Assembly: GCA_003601785.1 (NCBI GenBank)
Contig: PIYA01000072.1
Coordinates: forward strand, 1 to 5,290
Length of the DNA stretch: 5,290 nucleotides
DNA from: Candidatus Bathyarchaeota archaeon
Lineage (GTDB): Archaea > Thermoproteota > Bathyarchaeia > Bathyarchaeales > Bathycorpusculaceae
Reading direction: 5' to 3'
The notes under the pieces are model-generated. The model did no database searches and was not told the DNA's origin. It saw nothing but the letters and a program-made list of their open reading frames with translations. Positions within the stretch are counted from its first letter, which is position 1, and each line of letters begins with the position of its first letter. The position numbers and the translations under genes are program-made. Shown piece after piece: positions 1 to 5,290 of the stretch.

Positions 1-1238
1 TTCATCTCGTTTCTCCATTCTTCAGGAAGCTTAAACTTGAATCTTCCCACCGTACGCCCATCCATTATGATTATCACTCCTTTGTCTCCTGGACTGCGAA
101 GCAGTCTTCCAGCTGATTGCGCTAAAGCGTTTAGGCATGGGATGTCGTTCGCGTATTCAAGGGCTTTGCTTCCGAATTTTCCTTTGAAATACTCTAAGAG
201 AAGCGTTTGCAGTTCTGTTCTTTTCGGATAGGGCAAACCAACGATTATCACGGCTGAAAGCATGGATTTTCCGTTCATGGACATGTCAACACCTTCGCTT
301 ATTTTCCCTCTGGCAACTCCGAAAACAACGCATCGTCTGTTTGATTTTAGAAATCGGAGCACATCAATAATTTTTGTCTTTCGTTCCTCGACAAGCAGAG
401 GTGAATCAAAATTTGCGTTTTTAGCCACTTCACGCATTATTTCGTAGGATGGAAAGTACACGGCTACTCTGCCGTTGACTTGTTTGATGATCTTTTGCAC
501 ATGATCTGCGATCATCTTCCACTGGATTTCACTACGTTTTTCAAATTTCGTTGTAACAGACTTATCCACAAGAATTAGTCTATTTTCAGATGGAAATGGA
601 CTTGGAAGCGTGATGTTTTCACATCTGTTTCTGTTTATTCCTAAAACATCTATGTAATAGTCTGTATGCCAGAGCGTTCCTGACATGAGTATCGCCGAGC
701 GAAGCTTGTTTATAACGCTTGCAGCCAAAGCTGGATCGAGACATCTGATTCCAACTCTAACGTGGCGACGTTTATTCTTGTCCAACTCAACCTTCACGTA
801 GCGAGCGTAGCTTGAACCTTTAAGGCTAAACCAGTCTGAGAGAAAAGTTGCACATCTGGACAGGTAGGAAATCGGGCTTTTACCAGCCTCAGCCCTTTTA
901 TATCGGACAACTTCACCTAACTCTGAAAGCTCAGAAACGATTTCAGACAACCTGTCAGCGTTGGTTTTAAGCCTTTCAAGCAAAGGATAAAGCAAAGTTT
1001 CTGCGTTCACCACGTGTTCAACATCAACTCCGAAGCTCTCATACACTCTCTTACCGAGCTCAATCATCACTTCATATAGAGCTTCCAAAAAGCCGTAGTC
1101 GTCAAGGTTAAACGTTTCAACCTCTCTCACAGCCCGTCTGATAGAAGTTGAAGAAAGCTCATCTGAGAGAATGCCAGCCGCATAATAGGGTAAGCTGTGA
1201 GCCTCGTCAAATATGCAGTTTATACACCCTTCACTTTT
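1..1238 (-). CDS. Rad3/XPD-type DNA helicase, C-terminal part (DEAH box to motif VI), frame-shifted from its N-terminal part and cut by the window edge
   Basis: This is the second half of a superfamily 2, XPD/DinG-type, presumably 5'-to-3' DNA helicase. The minus-strand frame is open from the edge (about position 3) up to an in-frame stop at 1263-1265, roughly 410 codons. In protein order it shows motif II FDEAHSL (DEAH at 1197-1208), a long helical region matching the arch/HD1 remainder, ILMSGTL (SGTL at 672-683), motif V ARGKISEGVD (285-314), and motif VI QSAGRLLRS followed by DKGVIIIMDGR (motif start 93-119). These are hallmark Rad3/XPD signatures, so the family call is firm. There is no ATG, GTG or TTG in this frame between the upstream stop and the DEAH box. 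It therefore cannot be a separate gene that includes motif II; it must continue the protein encoded at 1220-2071 by a shift of reading frame. Motif VI is already near the usual C-terminus, so little is probably missing beyond the window. The exact junction base is not known; 1238 is the end of the A-run on the minus strand. Confidence 0.88.
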
Positions 1239-1265
1239 ATTCCAGCTCTTCCAAGAATGGATTTA
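1220..1265 (-). other. Frame break inside the Rad3-like helicase
   Basis: The upstream frame ends at TAA 1220-1222. The downstream frame is closed on its 5' side by a stop at 1263-1265. The shift from frame 0 to -1 must fall in these roughly 45 bases. On the minus strand an A4 run lies at 1235-1238 (codons ATA AAA GTG). One additional A would restore a continuous protein reading GIKSEGCINCIFDEAH, which fits the family well. The causes could be a base-call or assembly error in a short homopolymer, a real inactivating deletion, or a -1 recoding event on the AAA codon. The sequence does not contain a canonical X XXY YYZ slippery heptamer, so the first two are more likely. Confidence 0.85.
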
Positions 1266-2071
1266 CGTACAGAGTCAACCAGAATGTAATTGTAGTTACC
1301 GACGATTATGTCGGCGTATCTGGCTAAAATCTTCGTAACCTCGTAGGGACAAAGCCCCTCATCACGGCTTATCTCATAAACCTCATCCGGAAGCAACGGA
1401 CCGATTTCCTTAATCTTTTTAACAACATTATAGGTGTGCCAGCTTGGTTTCCATCCACTATAAGTCTCATCGTAATATTCACACGTCTTCTCGAAGGTTC
1501 CGTTTTTAAGGTCCTTACAGTATTGGAGGAAATCACGATAGTTCAAATCTTTAAATCTTGCATCCTCACGCACATAGGGGCACATGTCTTTTTTACTCTT
1601 AAAAACAGATGCGACGAAGTTAACGTTTGAACGCTCTTTAATCCTCTTAAGCTCTCTGCAGTAAATTTCAAGCTGATTTCTAGTTCTCGTCAAGGCGAGG
1701 AGTCTTCCAACGGAGTCATCCAGCTCTCTAGCCATGAAGAATGCGGTTAAGACTGAAATGGATTTTCCGGTTCCGCATGGAGAGGACAGCAAGCCTATCT
1801 TTCCGTTTTTAATGATGTTGAAAGCGAAATCTATGGCTTTGCGTTGGAATGGACGAAAACTGGAGTATGGAAAGAATCTTTCAACAAGCTCTGTTTTTCC
1901 GTTTTTCTCCGTTTTCCTCGTTAACTGATTAGTAGCGTAAGTTCTTCTCAAGAAGCTTCCGCAGTTCCTACAGAAGTGGCTTTCTTCATACTCTTCAATG
2001 GAGTAAACGGCGCCGCAGCGAGGACAAACGTAACGGATGTTTCTGGGCAACTGTTTCAAACCTAATAGCAA
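1220..2071 (-). CDS. Rad3/XPD-type DNA helicase, N-terminal part: zinc ribbon, Walker A and iron-sulphur cysteines
   Basis: This is the first half (283 codons) of the XPD/DinG-like helicase. Residues 16-37 form a zinc ribbon, CPRC then CRNC (C16, C19, C34, C37). The sequence FFPYSSFRPFQ at about 66-76 is the usual entry to helicase domain 1. Walker A is SPCGTGKS at 97-104, followed by a motif Ia region (LLALTRTRNQ). Four cysteines at 164, 185, 197 and 241 lie where XPD/DinG enzymes hold a 4Fe-4S cluster, and ADIIVGNYNYIL (253-264) matches the stretch that precedes the DEAH box in this family. The frame then stops at TAA (1220-1222), eleven bases short of the DEAH codons, which lie in the -1 frame. 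Canonical archaeal XPD starts almost directly at helicase domain 1, so the ribbon suggests a paralogue rather than XPD itself. The start is uncertain: the only in-frame candidates are TTGs (2069-2071, or further in), and two ATGs with a good GGAGG are out of frame. Confidence 0.88.
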   Translation of the reverse strand: MLLGLKQLPRNIRYVCPRCGAVYSIEEYEESHFCRNCGSFLRRTYATNQLTRKTEKNGKTELVERFFPYSSFRPFQRKAIDFAFNIIKNGKIGLLSSPCGTGKSISVLTAFFMARELDDSVGRLLALTRTRNQLEIYCRELKRIKERSNVNFVASVFKSKKDMCPYVREDARFKDLNYRDFLQYCKDLKNGTFEKTCEYYDETYSGWKPSWHTYNVVKKIKEIGPLLPDEVYEISRDEGLCPYEVTKILARYADIIVGNYNYILVDSVRKSILGRAGIKVKGV

Positions 2072-2086
2072 ATAGAGAGAGCATAA

Positions 2087-2521
2087 TCATAACCCTTTTC
2101 CTCCAAAATCATTTTTCAACACGTTTTCAAGGTCTTCAATCCTTTCCAGAACAACGTCAGAGTGGACGATTATCCAAGGGCTTGGATTCTCAATTTGACA
2201 TATACAAACCGTTTTCTTACCCTTAAGCTTGGCGTAAAAAAGCTCCATGCAGGTTCCAGCCGAAAGCTTGGGTAAATAAGCAACCAAAACATCGCATTTT
2301 TCAATGTCCTCTAAGTCTCTTCTTATGAAGTCAGCCGCTGGAACTCTCAGCCACCAGCCATGTTCTTTTCCCTTGTAAATGATTTTTTCACGTTGCCAAG
2401 GGTCTACCGGCTCATAACCCAAGCGAGTGCAGATTTCACGGATAACATCTCGGTAAGATTGTTCGGTTTCCATACCTTGAATTGGACCTGAAATGAAGAT
2501 TTTCTTTTTTAACAAGGACAA
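2087..2521 (-). CDS. Nucleoside 2-deoxyribosyltransferase-fold protein (NDT / DNPH1-like)
   Basis: A complete 144-residue protein of the small nucleoside 2-deoxyribosyltransferase-like Rossmann fold, a group that cleaves or transfers the N-glycosidic bond of deoxynucleosides or dNMPs. It opens with the beta-strand/loop IFISGPIQG (8-16). It continues with RRDLEDIEKCDVLVAYLP (67-84) and SAGTCMEL (87-94), whose E93 sits where the family has its catalytic glutamate, then the strand KKTVCI. The size is typical. The residue stretch 50-60 with HGWW lies before the catalytic half and may shape the substrate site. Substrate (nucleoside or nucleotide, transferase or hydrolase) cannot be told from sequence. 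No in-frame ATG exists. TTG at 2519-2521 gives 144 residues; TTG at 2513-2515 is better placed behind a GGCGGT that resembles GGAGGT, giving 142. An ATG at 2527-2529 is out of frame. The stop at 2087-2089 precedes the Rad3-like helicase by only 15 bases, so the two are probably co-transcribed. Confidence 0.8.
   Translation of the reverse strand: MSLLKKKIFISGPIQGMETEQSYRDVIREICTRLGYEPVDPWQREKIIYKGKEHGWWLRVPAADFIRRDLEDIEKCDVLVAYLPKLSAGTCMELFYAKLKGKKTVCICQIENPSPWIIVHSDVVLERIEDLENVLKNDFGGKGL
2100..2104 (-). promoter_or_regulatory. Shine-Dalgarno-like GGAGG before the Rad3-like helicase
   Basis: GGAGG on the minus strand lies inside the last codons of the deoxyribosyltransferase-like gene. It is 9 bases before an ATG (2088-2090) that overlaps that gene's TGA stop as ATGA, a typical translational-coupling layout. 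That ATG, and a second at 2082-2084, are one base out of frame with the zinc-ribbon reading frame. The in-frame TTG at 2069-2071 is 28 bases from the motif, which is too far for normal use. Confidence 0.5.
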
Positions 2522-2592
2522 CCGCCCATAGTGCGTTTTATCTGCAAAGGAAAAGATTAAGAAGGGTAAACTGTTATTTTGGTCTTTCTAAT
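2522..2592. promoter_or_regulatory. Divergent intergenic region, probable back-to-back promoters
   Basis: These 71 bases separate two diverging genes and so should hold promoters for both. The stretch is AT-rich. Possible archaeal TATA-like boxes are TTAATCTTTT on the minus strand (2551-2560), about 30 bases before the deoxyribosyltransferase-like start, and TTATTTT on the plus strand (2574-2580) ahead of the DUF401 gene. Neither has a clear purine-rich BRE element, so the individual boxes are weak calls. Confidence 0.35.
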
Positions 2593-3855
2593 ATGCGAAT
2601 TAAGAGGTACATATGTTTGGCGCTTGTAGAACCGTTAACAGCAATTATCCTTTCGTTCTGTTTTCTCGGGTTCCTACTATACAAACGTGTAAATCTCGGG
2701 ATCACCTTGAACGCTACAGCCTTGCTTATGGCTTTGCTTGCCCTTGACTGGCAGAATATTCCAACGATAATCGAGAAAACCACCACTGATTTGCTTACAA
2801 TAGCTGTTGTTATCGCGACTTTTGGAGTGATGTTACTAAGCGAGCTTTACAAAGAAACAAAGGTCATTAACAGCCTAAGCGAGAGCCTAAGTAGAATAGT
2901 CAACAATCCGAAAATTGTTTCAAGCATACTCCCAGCGGTCATAGGGTTTCTCCCCGTTGCCGGTGGGGCGTTAATGTCTGCACCTCTTGTGGATTTAGAA
3001 GCTGAAAAACTAGGGTTAAAACCTGAAAGGAAAGCCTACATAAACTTATGGTTTAGACATACGATTTTTCCGGTTTATCCTGTGAGTCAACTTCTCATAA
3101 TAACGGCGGCGCTTACGGGAGTAACCATACCGTCAATAGTTGTTCGCCAAATTCCAGTGGTCATCGTTATGGTATTTGTGGGATACATCATCGGCTTCTG
3201 GAAGGTCTCTGAGGTGAAAAATGAAGGGTCATCGGATGGAAATGTCAACTTGAACTCTGAGGGTAAACGTTTCCTCGTCGCTTTTTCTCCAATTTTGACA
3301 ACGATTATTGTGGTTGTTTGTTTGAACCTAACAGGTTTGGCAAGACAAGGTTTTGACGTGTTAACTGCAACGTTCATCGGGTTAGTAGTGCTTATTGTAA
3401 TCTCTAGGTTAAACATGCAAGTTTTCAAAAAACCTCTCAAAAACTGGGGAATTTACGGAATCACATTCGCTGCTTACGGCGCACTCTTGTTAAGAAACGT
3501 TATTAAGGCAGCGGGAATCTCTGAGATTTTTCAGCCTCTTGTGGCAAGCGGAACCATCGACGTAATCGTGTTGTTAACGGTTATCCCAGCTGTTTTAGGG
3601 TTTATCACTGGTTCACCTTCGGGAGGAGTTGCCATAGGCGCCTCAATTTTAACTGGACTTTTATTTTTCTCTCCTAAAACAGCGGCGTTGCTGTACATGA
3701 GTGCATACTTGGGTTATTTAATCGCGCCGACGCATCTTTGTTTTGTGTTTACGGCGGATTATTTCAAATGTTCAATGGGTAAAATGTACAAGTATGTGAT
3801 TCCGTCGTTTATAATAACTTTCGTAACAGCGTTACTTGTCTATTTCCTTTTCTAG
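2593..3855 (+). CDS. DUF401 family integral membrane protein, putative transporter
   Basis: A 420-residue polytopic membrane protein with about eleven hydrophobic segments, roughly at 12-30, 35-52, 66-84, 109-131, 163-181, 185-203, 226-246, 254-271, 285-301, 321-360 and 365-420. Family signatures are GFLPVAGGALMSAP (118-131), INLWFRH (150-156), ITGSPSGG (338-345) and APTHLCF (378-384), which I recognise as DUF401, a family of predicted ion-transporter-like proteins with no known substrate. The two Gly/Ser/Pro-rich loops, one in each half, resemble the paired re-entrant hairpins of ion-transporter-superfamily carriers. A charged loop at 204-226 separates the halves. The ATG at 2593 has no good ribosome site. 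TTG at 2617 (codon 9) sits 8 bases after GAGGT and gives a 412-residue protein starting just before the first membrane helix, so it may be the true start. It is alone on the plus strand, divergent from the gene before it and convergent with aIF1A. Confidence 0.85.
   Translation: MRIKRYICLALVEPLTAIILSFCFLGFLLYKRVNLGITLNATALLMALLALDWQNIPTIIEKTTTDLLTIAVVIATFGVMLLSELYKETKVINSLSESLSRIVNNPKIVSSILPAVIGFLPVAGGALMSAPLVDLEAEKLGLKPERKAYINLWFRHTIFPVYPVSQLLIITAALTGVTIPSIVVRQIPVVIVMVFVGYIIGFWKVSEVKNEGSSDGNVNLNSEGKRFLVAFSPILTTIIVVVCLNLTGLARQGFDVLTATFIGLVVLIVISRLNMQVFKKPLKNWGIYGITFAAYGALLLRNVIKAAGISEIFQPLVASGTIDVIVLLTVIPAVLGFITGSPSGGVAIGASILTGLLFFSPKTAALLYMSAYLGYLIAPTHLCFVFTADYFKCSMGKMYKYVIPSFIITFVTALLVYFLF
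2604..2608 (+). promoter_or_regulatory. Shine-Dalgarno GAGGT favouring the TTG start of the DUF401 gene
   Basis: GAGGT matches the archaeal consensus GGAGGTGAT. It is 8 bases upstream of the in-frame TTG at 2617-2619 and 11 bases inside the longer ATG-started reading frame. The ATG at 2613-2615 that is nearer is out of frame. This spacing argues that translation begins at TTG 2617. Confidence 0.55.
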
Positions 3856-3882
3856 AAATGGAGAATTGTAAAAGGGCTGATT
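3856..3882. terminator. Convergent 27-base gap; possible T-rich termination
   Basis: The DUF401 and aIF1A genes end facing each other here. I see no stable hairpin. Plus-strand transcripts meet T-rich sequence just past the gap (GATTTTAATATTCTTT, 3879-3894), and minus-strand transcripts meet CCTTTTAC within it, which would be compatible with archaeal oligo-T termination. Both are weak. Confidence 0.25.
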
Positions 3883-4200
3883 TTAATATTCTTTGAGATA
3901 GCCTTTTCTTCTAAGCCATTCGGTTTGATTTCTTTTGTAACGCCAGATGATGTCTCCTCGTTTCTCAAACTGGAAATCCCAAGGCGACACTAAAACTATG
4001 TCTCCCTGTCTCACCCATGCTCTTCTTTTCATTTTTCCACGTATTCTGCAGAGGCGCTGGCGACCATCTTGACATTTAACCAGAACTCTGTCGAAACCAA
4101 GCATCTTCTCCGCGACACCTAGAACATCTGTGCCTTCAGGAAGCACCATGTTGCTGAATTCATCTTCGCTGATTATTTTCCTTTTCCCCAATTTTAACAC
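3883..4200 (-). CDS. eif1a: Translation initiation factor aIF1A
   Basis: A complete archaeal initiation factor 1A (105 codons), the homologue of eukaryotic eIF1A and bacterial IF1. It binds the A-site region of the small ribosomal subunit and promotes initiator tRNA and mRNA loading. The OB fold spans about residues 20-85. It contains LPEGTDVLGVAEKMLG (20-35), VKCQDGRQRLCRIRGKMKRRAW (41-62), GDIVLVSPWDFQ (66-77) and the C-terminal DIIWRYKRNQTEWLRRKGYL (83-102), all diagnostic of the family and at usual length. The GTG at 4198-4200 touches the GGAG motif and would be too close to it; TTG at 4189-4191, 10 bases after GGAG, is a better start and gives 102 residues. It follows the DEAD-box helicase by 13 bases and is probably in the same transcript. 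The basic/acidic N-terminal tail is short, as in archaea. Confidence 0.96.
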   Translation of the reverse strand: MLKLGKRKIISEDEFSNMVLPEGTDVLGVAEKMLGFDRVLVKCQDGRQRLCRIRGKMKRRAWVRQGDIVLVSPWDFQFEKRGDIIWRYKRNQTEWLRRKGYLKEY

Positions 4201-4201
4201 T

Positions 4202-4205
4202 CTCC
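4202..4205 (-). promoter_or_regulatory. Shine-Dalgarno GGAG of aIF1A
   Basis: GGAG on the minus strand falls in the 13-base gap after the DEAD-box helicase stop. It is 10 bases before the TTG at 4189-4191 and one base before the GTG at 4198-4200. The spacing supports the TTG as the working start. Confidence 0.5.
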
Positions 4206-4213
4206 AGTTTCCA

Positions 4214-5290
4214 TTAAAGTCTCTCTATCGGGGGTCTTCGTTTTTCCCAGCATTCCCGACAGTAAACAGGTCTGTTCGGGTCGGGTTTGAATGGAACCTC
4301 GCATTCGCTTCCACAATCCGCGCAGACAGCCTTGTAGGTCTTTCGAGGTTCCTTAGTTGGCGTTTGAACTTCATTTTCCAGTTCTTCTATTGTAGTTTTT
4401 GTTAAAGCTCTTATTCTGTTCAGCTCCGCCATTTCTCCGTAGCTCACAAGGGTTATGGCTGTTCCTTCGCGTCCCATTCTGGCTGTTCTTCCGATTCTGT
4501 GGAAATAGACCAACGCGTCTAATGGAATGTCGTAGTTTATTATGTGGGTTATTCCTTGAATGTCTAAACCTCTGGCGGCAACATCCGTTGCAACAAGCAA
4601 CTTCAGTTTCCCGTTTCTGAAAGAGTTGCTAACAAAATCTCTCTGCGCTTGGGTGAAACCACCGTGCAATGGTTTCGCGTCGTATCCCCGTCGCCTTAAC
4701 TTTTCCGCCAACATGTCGGTTCCTCTGCGCGTCTTACAGAATATTATGGCTTTTTTTATGTGGTTTTCGTCTAAAACGTTGCATAGAATCTGAAATTTGC
4801 TCCTAGGGTTCACAACCATGTAGTACTGCCTTATCTGTGTGAGAGCTATCTCGTCTCTGCTCACAAGTATCTTTTCAGGATTCCTCATGTATCTGTTACA
4901 AACGTTCATCACCGACTGGTCGATAGTTGCTGAGAAGAGACTTGTCTGCCTATTTCTAGGCACCTTTGAAAGTATATAATCTATGTCGTCGATAAACCCC
5001 ATGTCAAGCATTCTGTCAGCCTCGTCTAGAACGACAACCTTCACCGACGCAAGGTTCAATGTTCCCCGTTTCAAATGGTCTATTATACGACCGGGTGTTC
5101 CCACAACTATGTGGACGCCTTTTTCTAAAGCATATATTTGTTTCTGAATGGATGTTCCGCCGTAAATTGGTAATATTTTAAGCGACGCGTATCTGCCTAT
5201 TCGGCTTAAGTGATCCGCTACTTGCACGGCTAGTTCTCGTGTAGGCTCCAAAACCAAGCCTTGAACATTCTTGTCTCTAGGGTTTAATCG
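4214..5290 (-). CDS. DEAD-box RNA helicase with C-terminal zinc ribbon, 5' end beyond the window
   Basis: An ATP-dependent RNA helicase of the DEAD-box family, missing its Q motif and Walker A, which lie past the right edge. The frame is open to 5290, so the apparent start at TTG 5255-5257 is only an internal codon. Numbering from that codon, it shows motif Ia PTRELA (5-10), GG (33-34), TPGR (54-57), motif II DEAD (78-81), motif III SAT (109-111), motif IV AIIFCKT, motif V ATDVAARGLD (223-232) and motif VI HRIGRTAR (253-260). A linker follows, then a zinc ribbon with C312, C315, C333 and C336 around VPFKP and RPVYCRECW, ending at TAA 4214-4216. The short C-terminus with a four-cysteine ribbon replaces the long basic or RNA-binding tails of many bacterial relatives. 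It lies 13 bases upstream of aIF1A, suggesting joint expression and a role in mRNA or ribosome remodelling. The exact subfamily cannot be assigned. Confidence 0.95.
   Translation of the reverse strand, partial: RLNPRDKNVQGLVLEPTRELAVQVADHLSRIGRYASLKILPIYGGTSIQKQIYALEKGVHIVVGTPGRIIDHLKRGTLNLASVKVVVLDEADRMLDMGFIDDIDYILSKVPRNRQTSLFSATIDQSVMNVCNRYMRNPEKILVSRDEIALTQIRQYYMVVNPRSKFQILCNVLDENHIKKAIIFCKTRRGTDMLAEKLRRRGYDAKPLHGGFTQAQRDFVSNSFRNGKLKLLVATDVAARGLDIQGITHIINYDIPLDALVYFHRIGRTARMGREGTAITLVSYGEMAELNRIRALTKTTIEELENEVQTPTKEPRKTYKAVCADCGSECEVPFKPDPNRPVYCRECWEKRRPPIERL

Noticed and set aside
37..447. Two short plus-strand open frames (37-231 and 262-447)
   Set aside because: They lie opposite the conserved motif V/VI region of the Rad3-like helicase, with no ribosome site or recognisable protein features; shadows.
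1233..1243. Canonical -1 programmed frameshift site
   Set aside because: The sequence GGA ATA AAA GTG allows an AAA-to-AAA slip but is not an X XXY YYZ heptamer, and I saw no clear downstream hairpin or pseudoknot; recoding stays possible but is not supported over a base deletion.
1436..1928. Two 64-codon plus-strand open frames (1436-1630, 1734-1928)
   Set aside because: Antisense to the Walker A and iron-sulphur region of the helicase; no independent coding evidence.
1995..2090. 31-codon minus-strand frame starting at ATG 2088-2090 behind GGAGG
   Set aside because: Has a good ribosome site but overlaps the zinc-ribbon coding sequence in another frame and resembles nothing; better explained as the displaced start of the helicase gene.
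2574..2786. 70-codon minus-strand frame across the divergent region
   Set aside because: Mostly antisense to the DUF401 N-terminus and without a ribosome site or recognisable features.
3087..3440. 117-codon minus-strand open frame
   Set aside because: Antisense to the middle of the DUF401 gene, whose membrane segments and signatures are clear; low-complexity Thr/Lys-rich product typical of a shadow.
4130..4793. Plus-strand open frames opposite aIF1A and the DEAD-box helicase
   Set aside because: The minus-strand genes carry unmistakable family motifs across the same bases.

Overview
The window reads as part of an archaeal chromosome. The best evidence is a complete translation initiation factor aIF1A gene (minus strand, 3883-4200) with the archaeal-type domain layout. 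Supporting signs are a DUF401 membrane protein, an iron-sulphur Rad3/XPD-type helicase, short intergenic gaps, and start codons that are mostly TTG/GTG behind Shine-Dalgarno-like GGAG/GAGGT motifs. Base composition is moderate. A lineage in the Thermoproteota/Bathyarchaeia area is a guess from protein style, not something the sequence proves.

Layout from left to right. (1) 1-2071, minus: a Rad3/XPD/DinG-type DNA helicase running off the left edge. It carries an N-terminal zinc ribbon, four iron-sulphur cysteines and all the main SF2 helicase motifs. It is split into two frames by a one-base shift located between 1220 and 1265, just before the DEAH box. (2) 2087-2521, minus: a small nucleoside 2-deoxyribosyltransferase-fold protein, immediately upstream of the helicase and probably co-transcribed with it. 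(3) 2522-2592: a short divergent intergenic region. (4) 2593-3855, plus: a DUF401 multi-spanning membrane protein, probably a transporter of unknown substrate. (5) 3856-3882: a 27-base convergent gap. (6) 3883-4200, minus: aIF1A. (7) 4214 to the right edge, minus: a DEAD-box RNA helicase truncated by the window, with a C-terminal four-cysteine zinc ribbon, directly upstream of aIF1A and probably in one transcript with it.

Two functional pairs emerge. The DEAD-box helicase and aIF1A suggest an RNA-remodelling/translation-initiation unit. The deoxyribosyltransferase-like protein and the Rad3-like helicase suggest a nucleotide-processing plus DNA-unwinding unit. The DUF401 gene stands alone on the other strand. 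No stretch longer than about 75 bases lacks a gene. I see no tRNA, rRNA, CRISPR, insertion sequence or long repeat. The items most worth a second look are the frame break in the Rad3-like helicase, the uncertain start of the same gene (well-placed ATGs are out of frame beside a CT repeat), and the zinc-ribbon fusions on both helicases.
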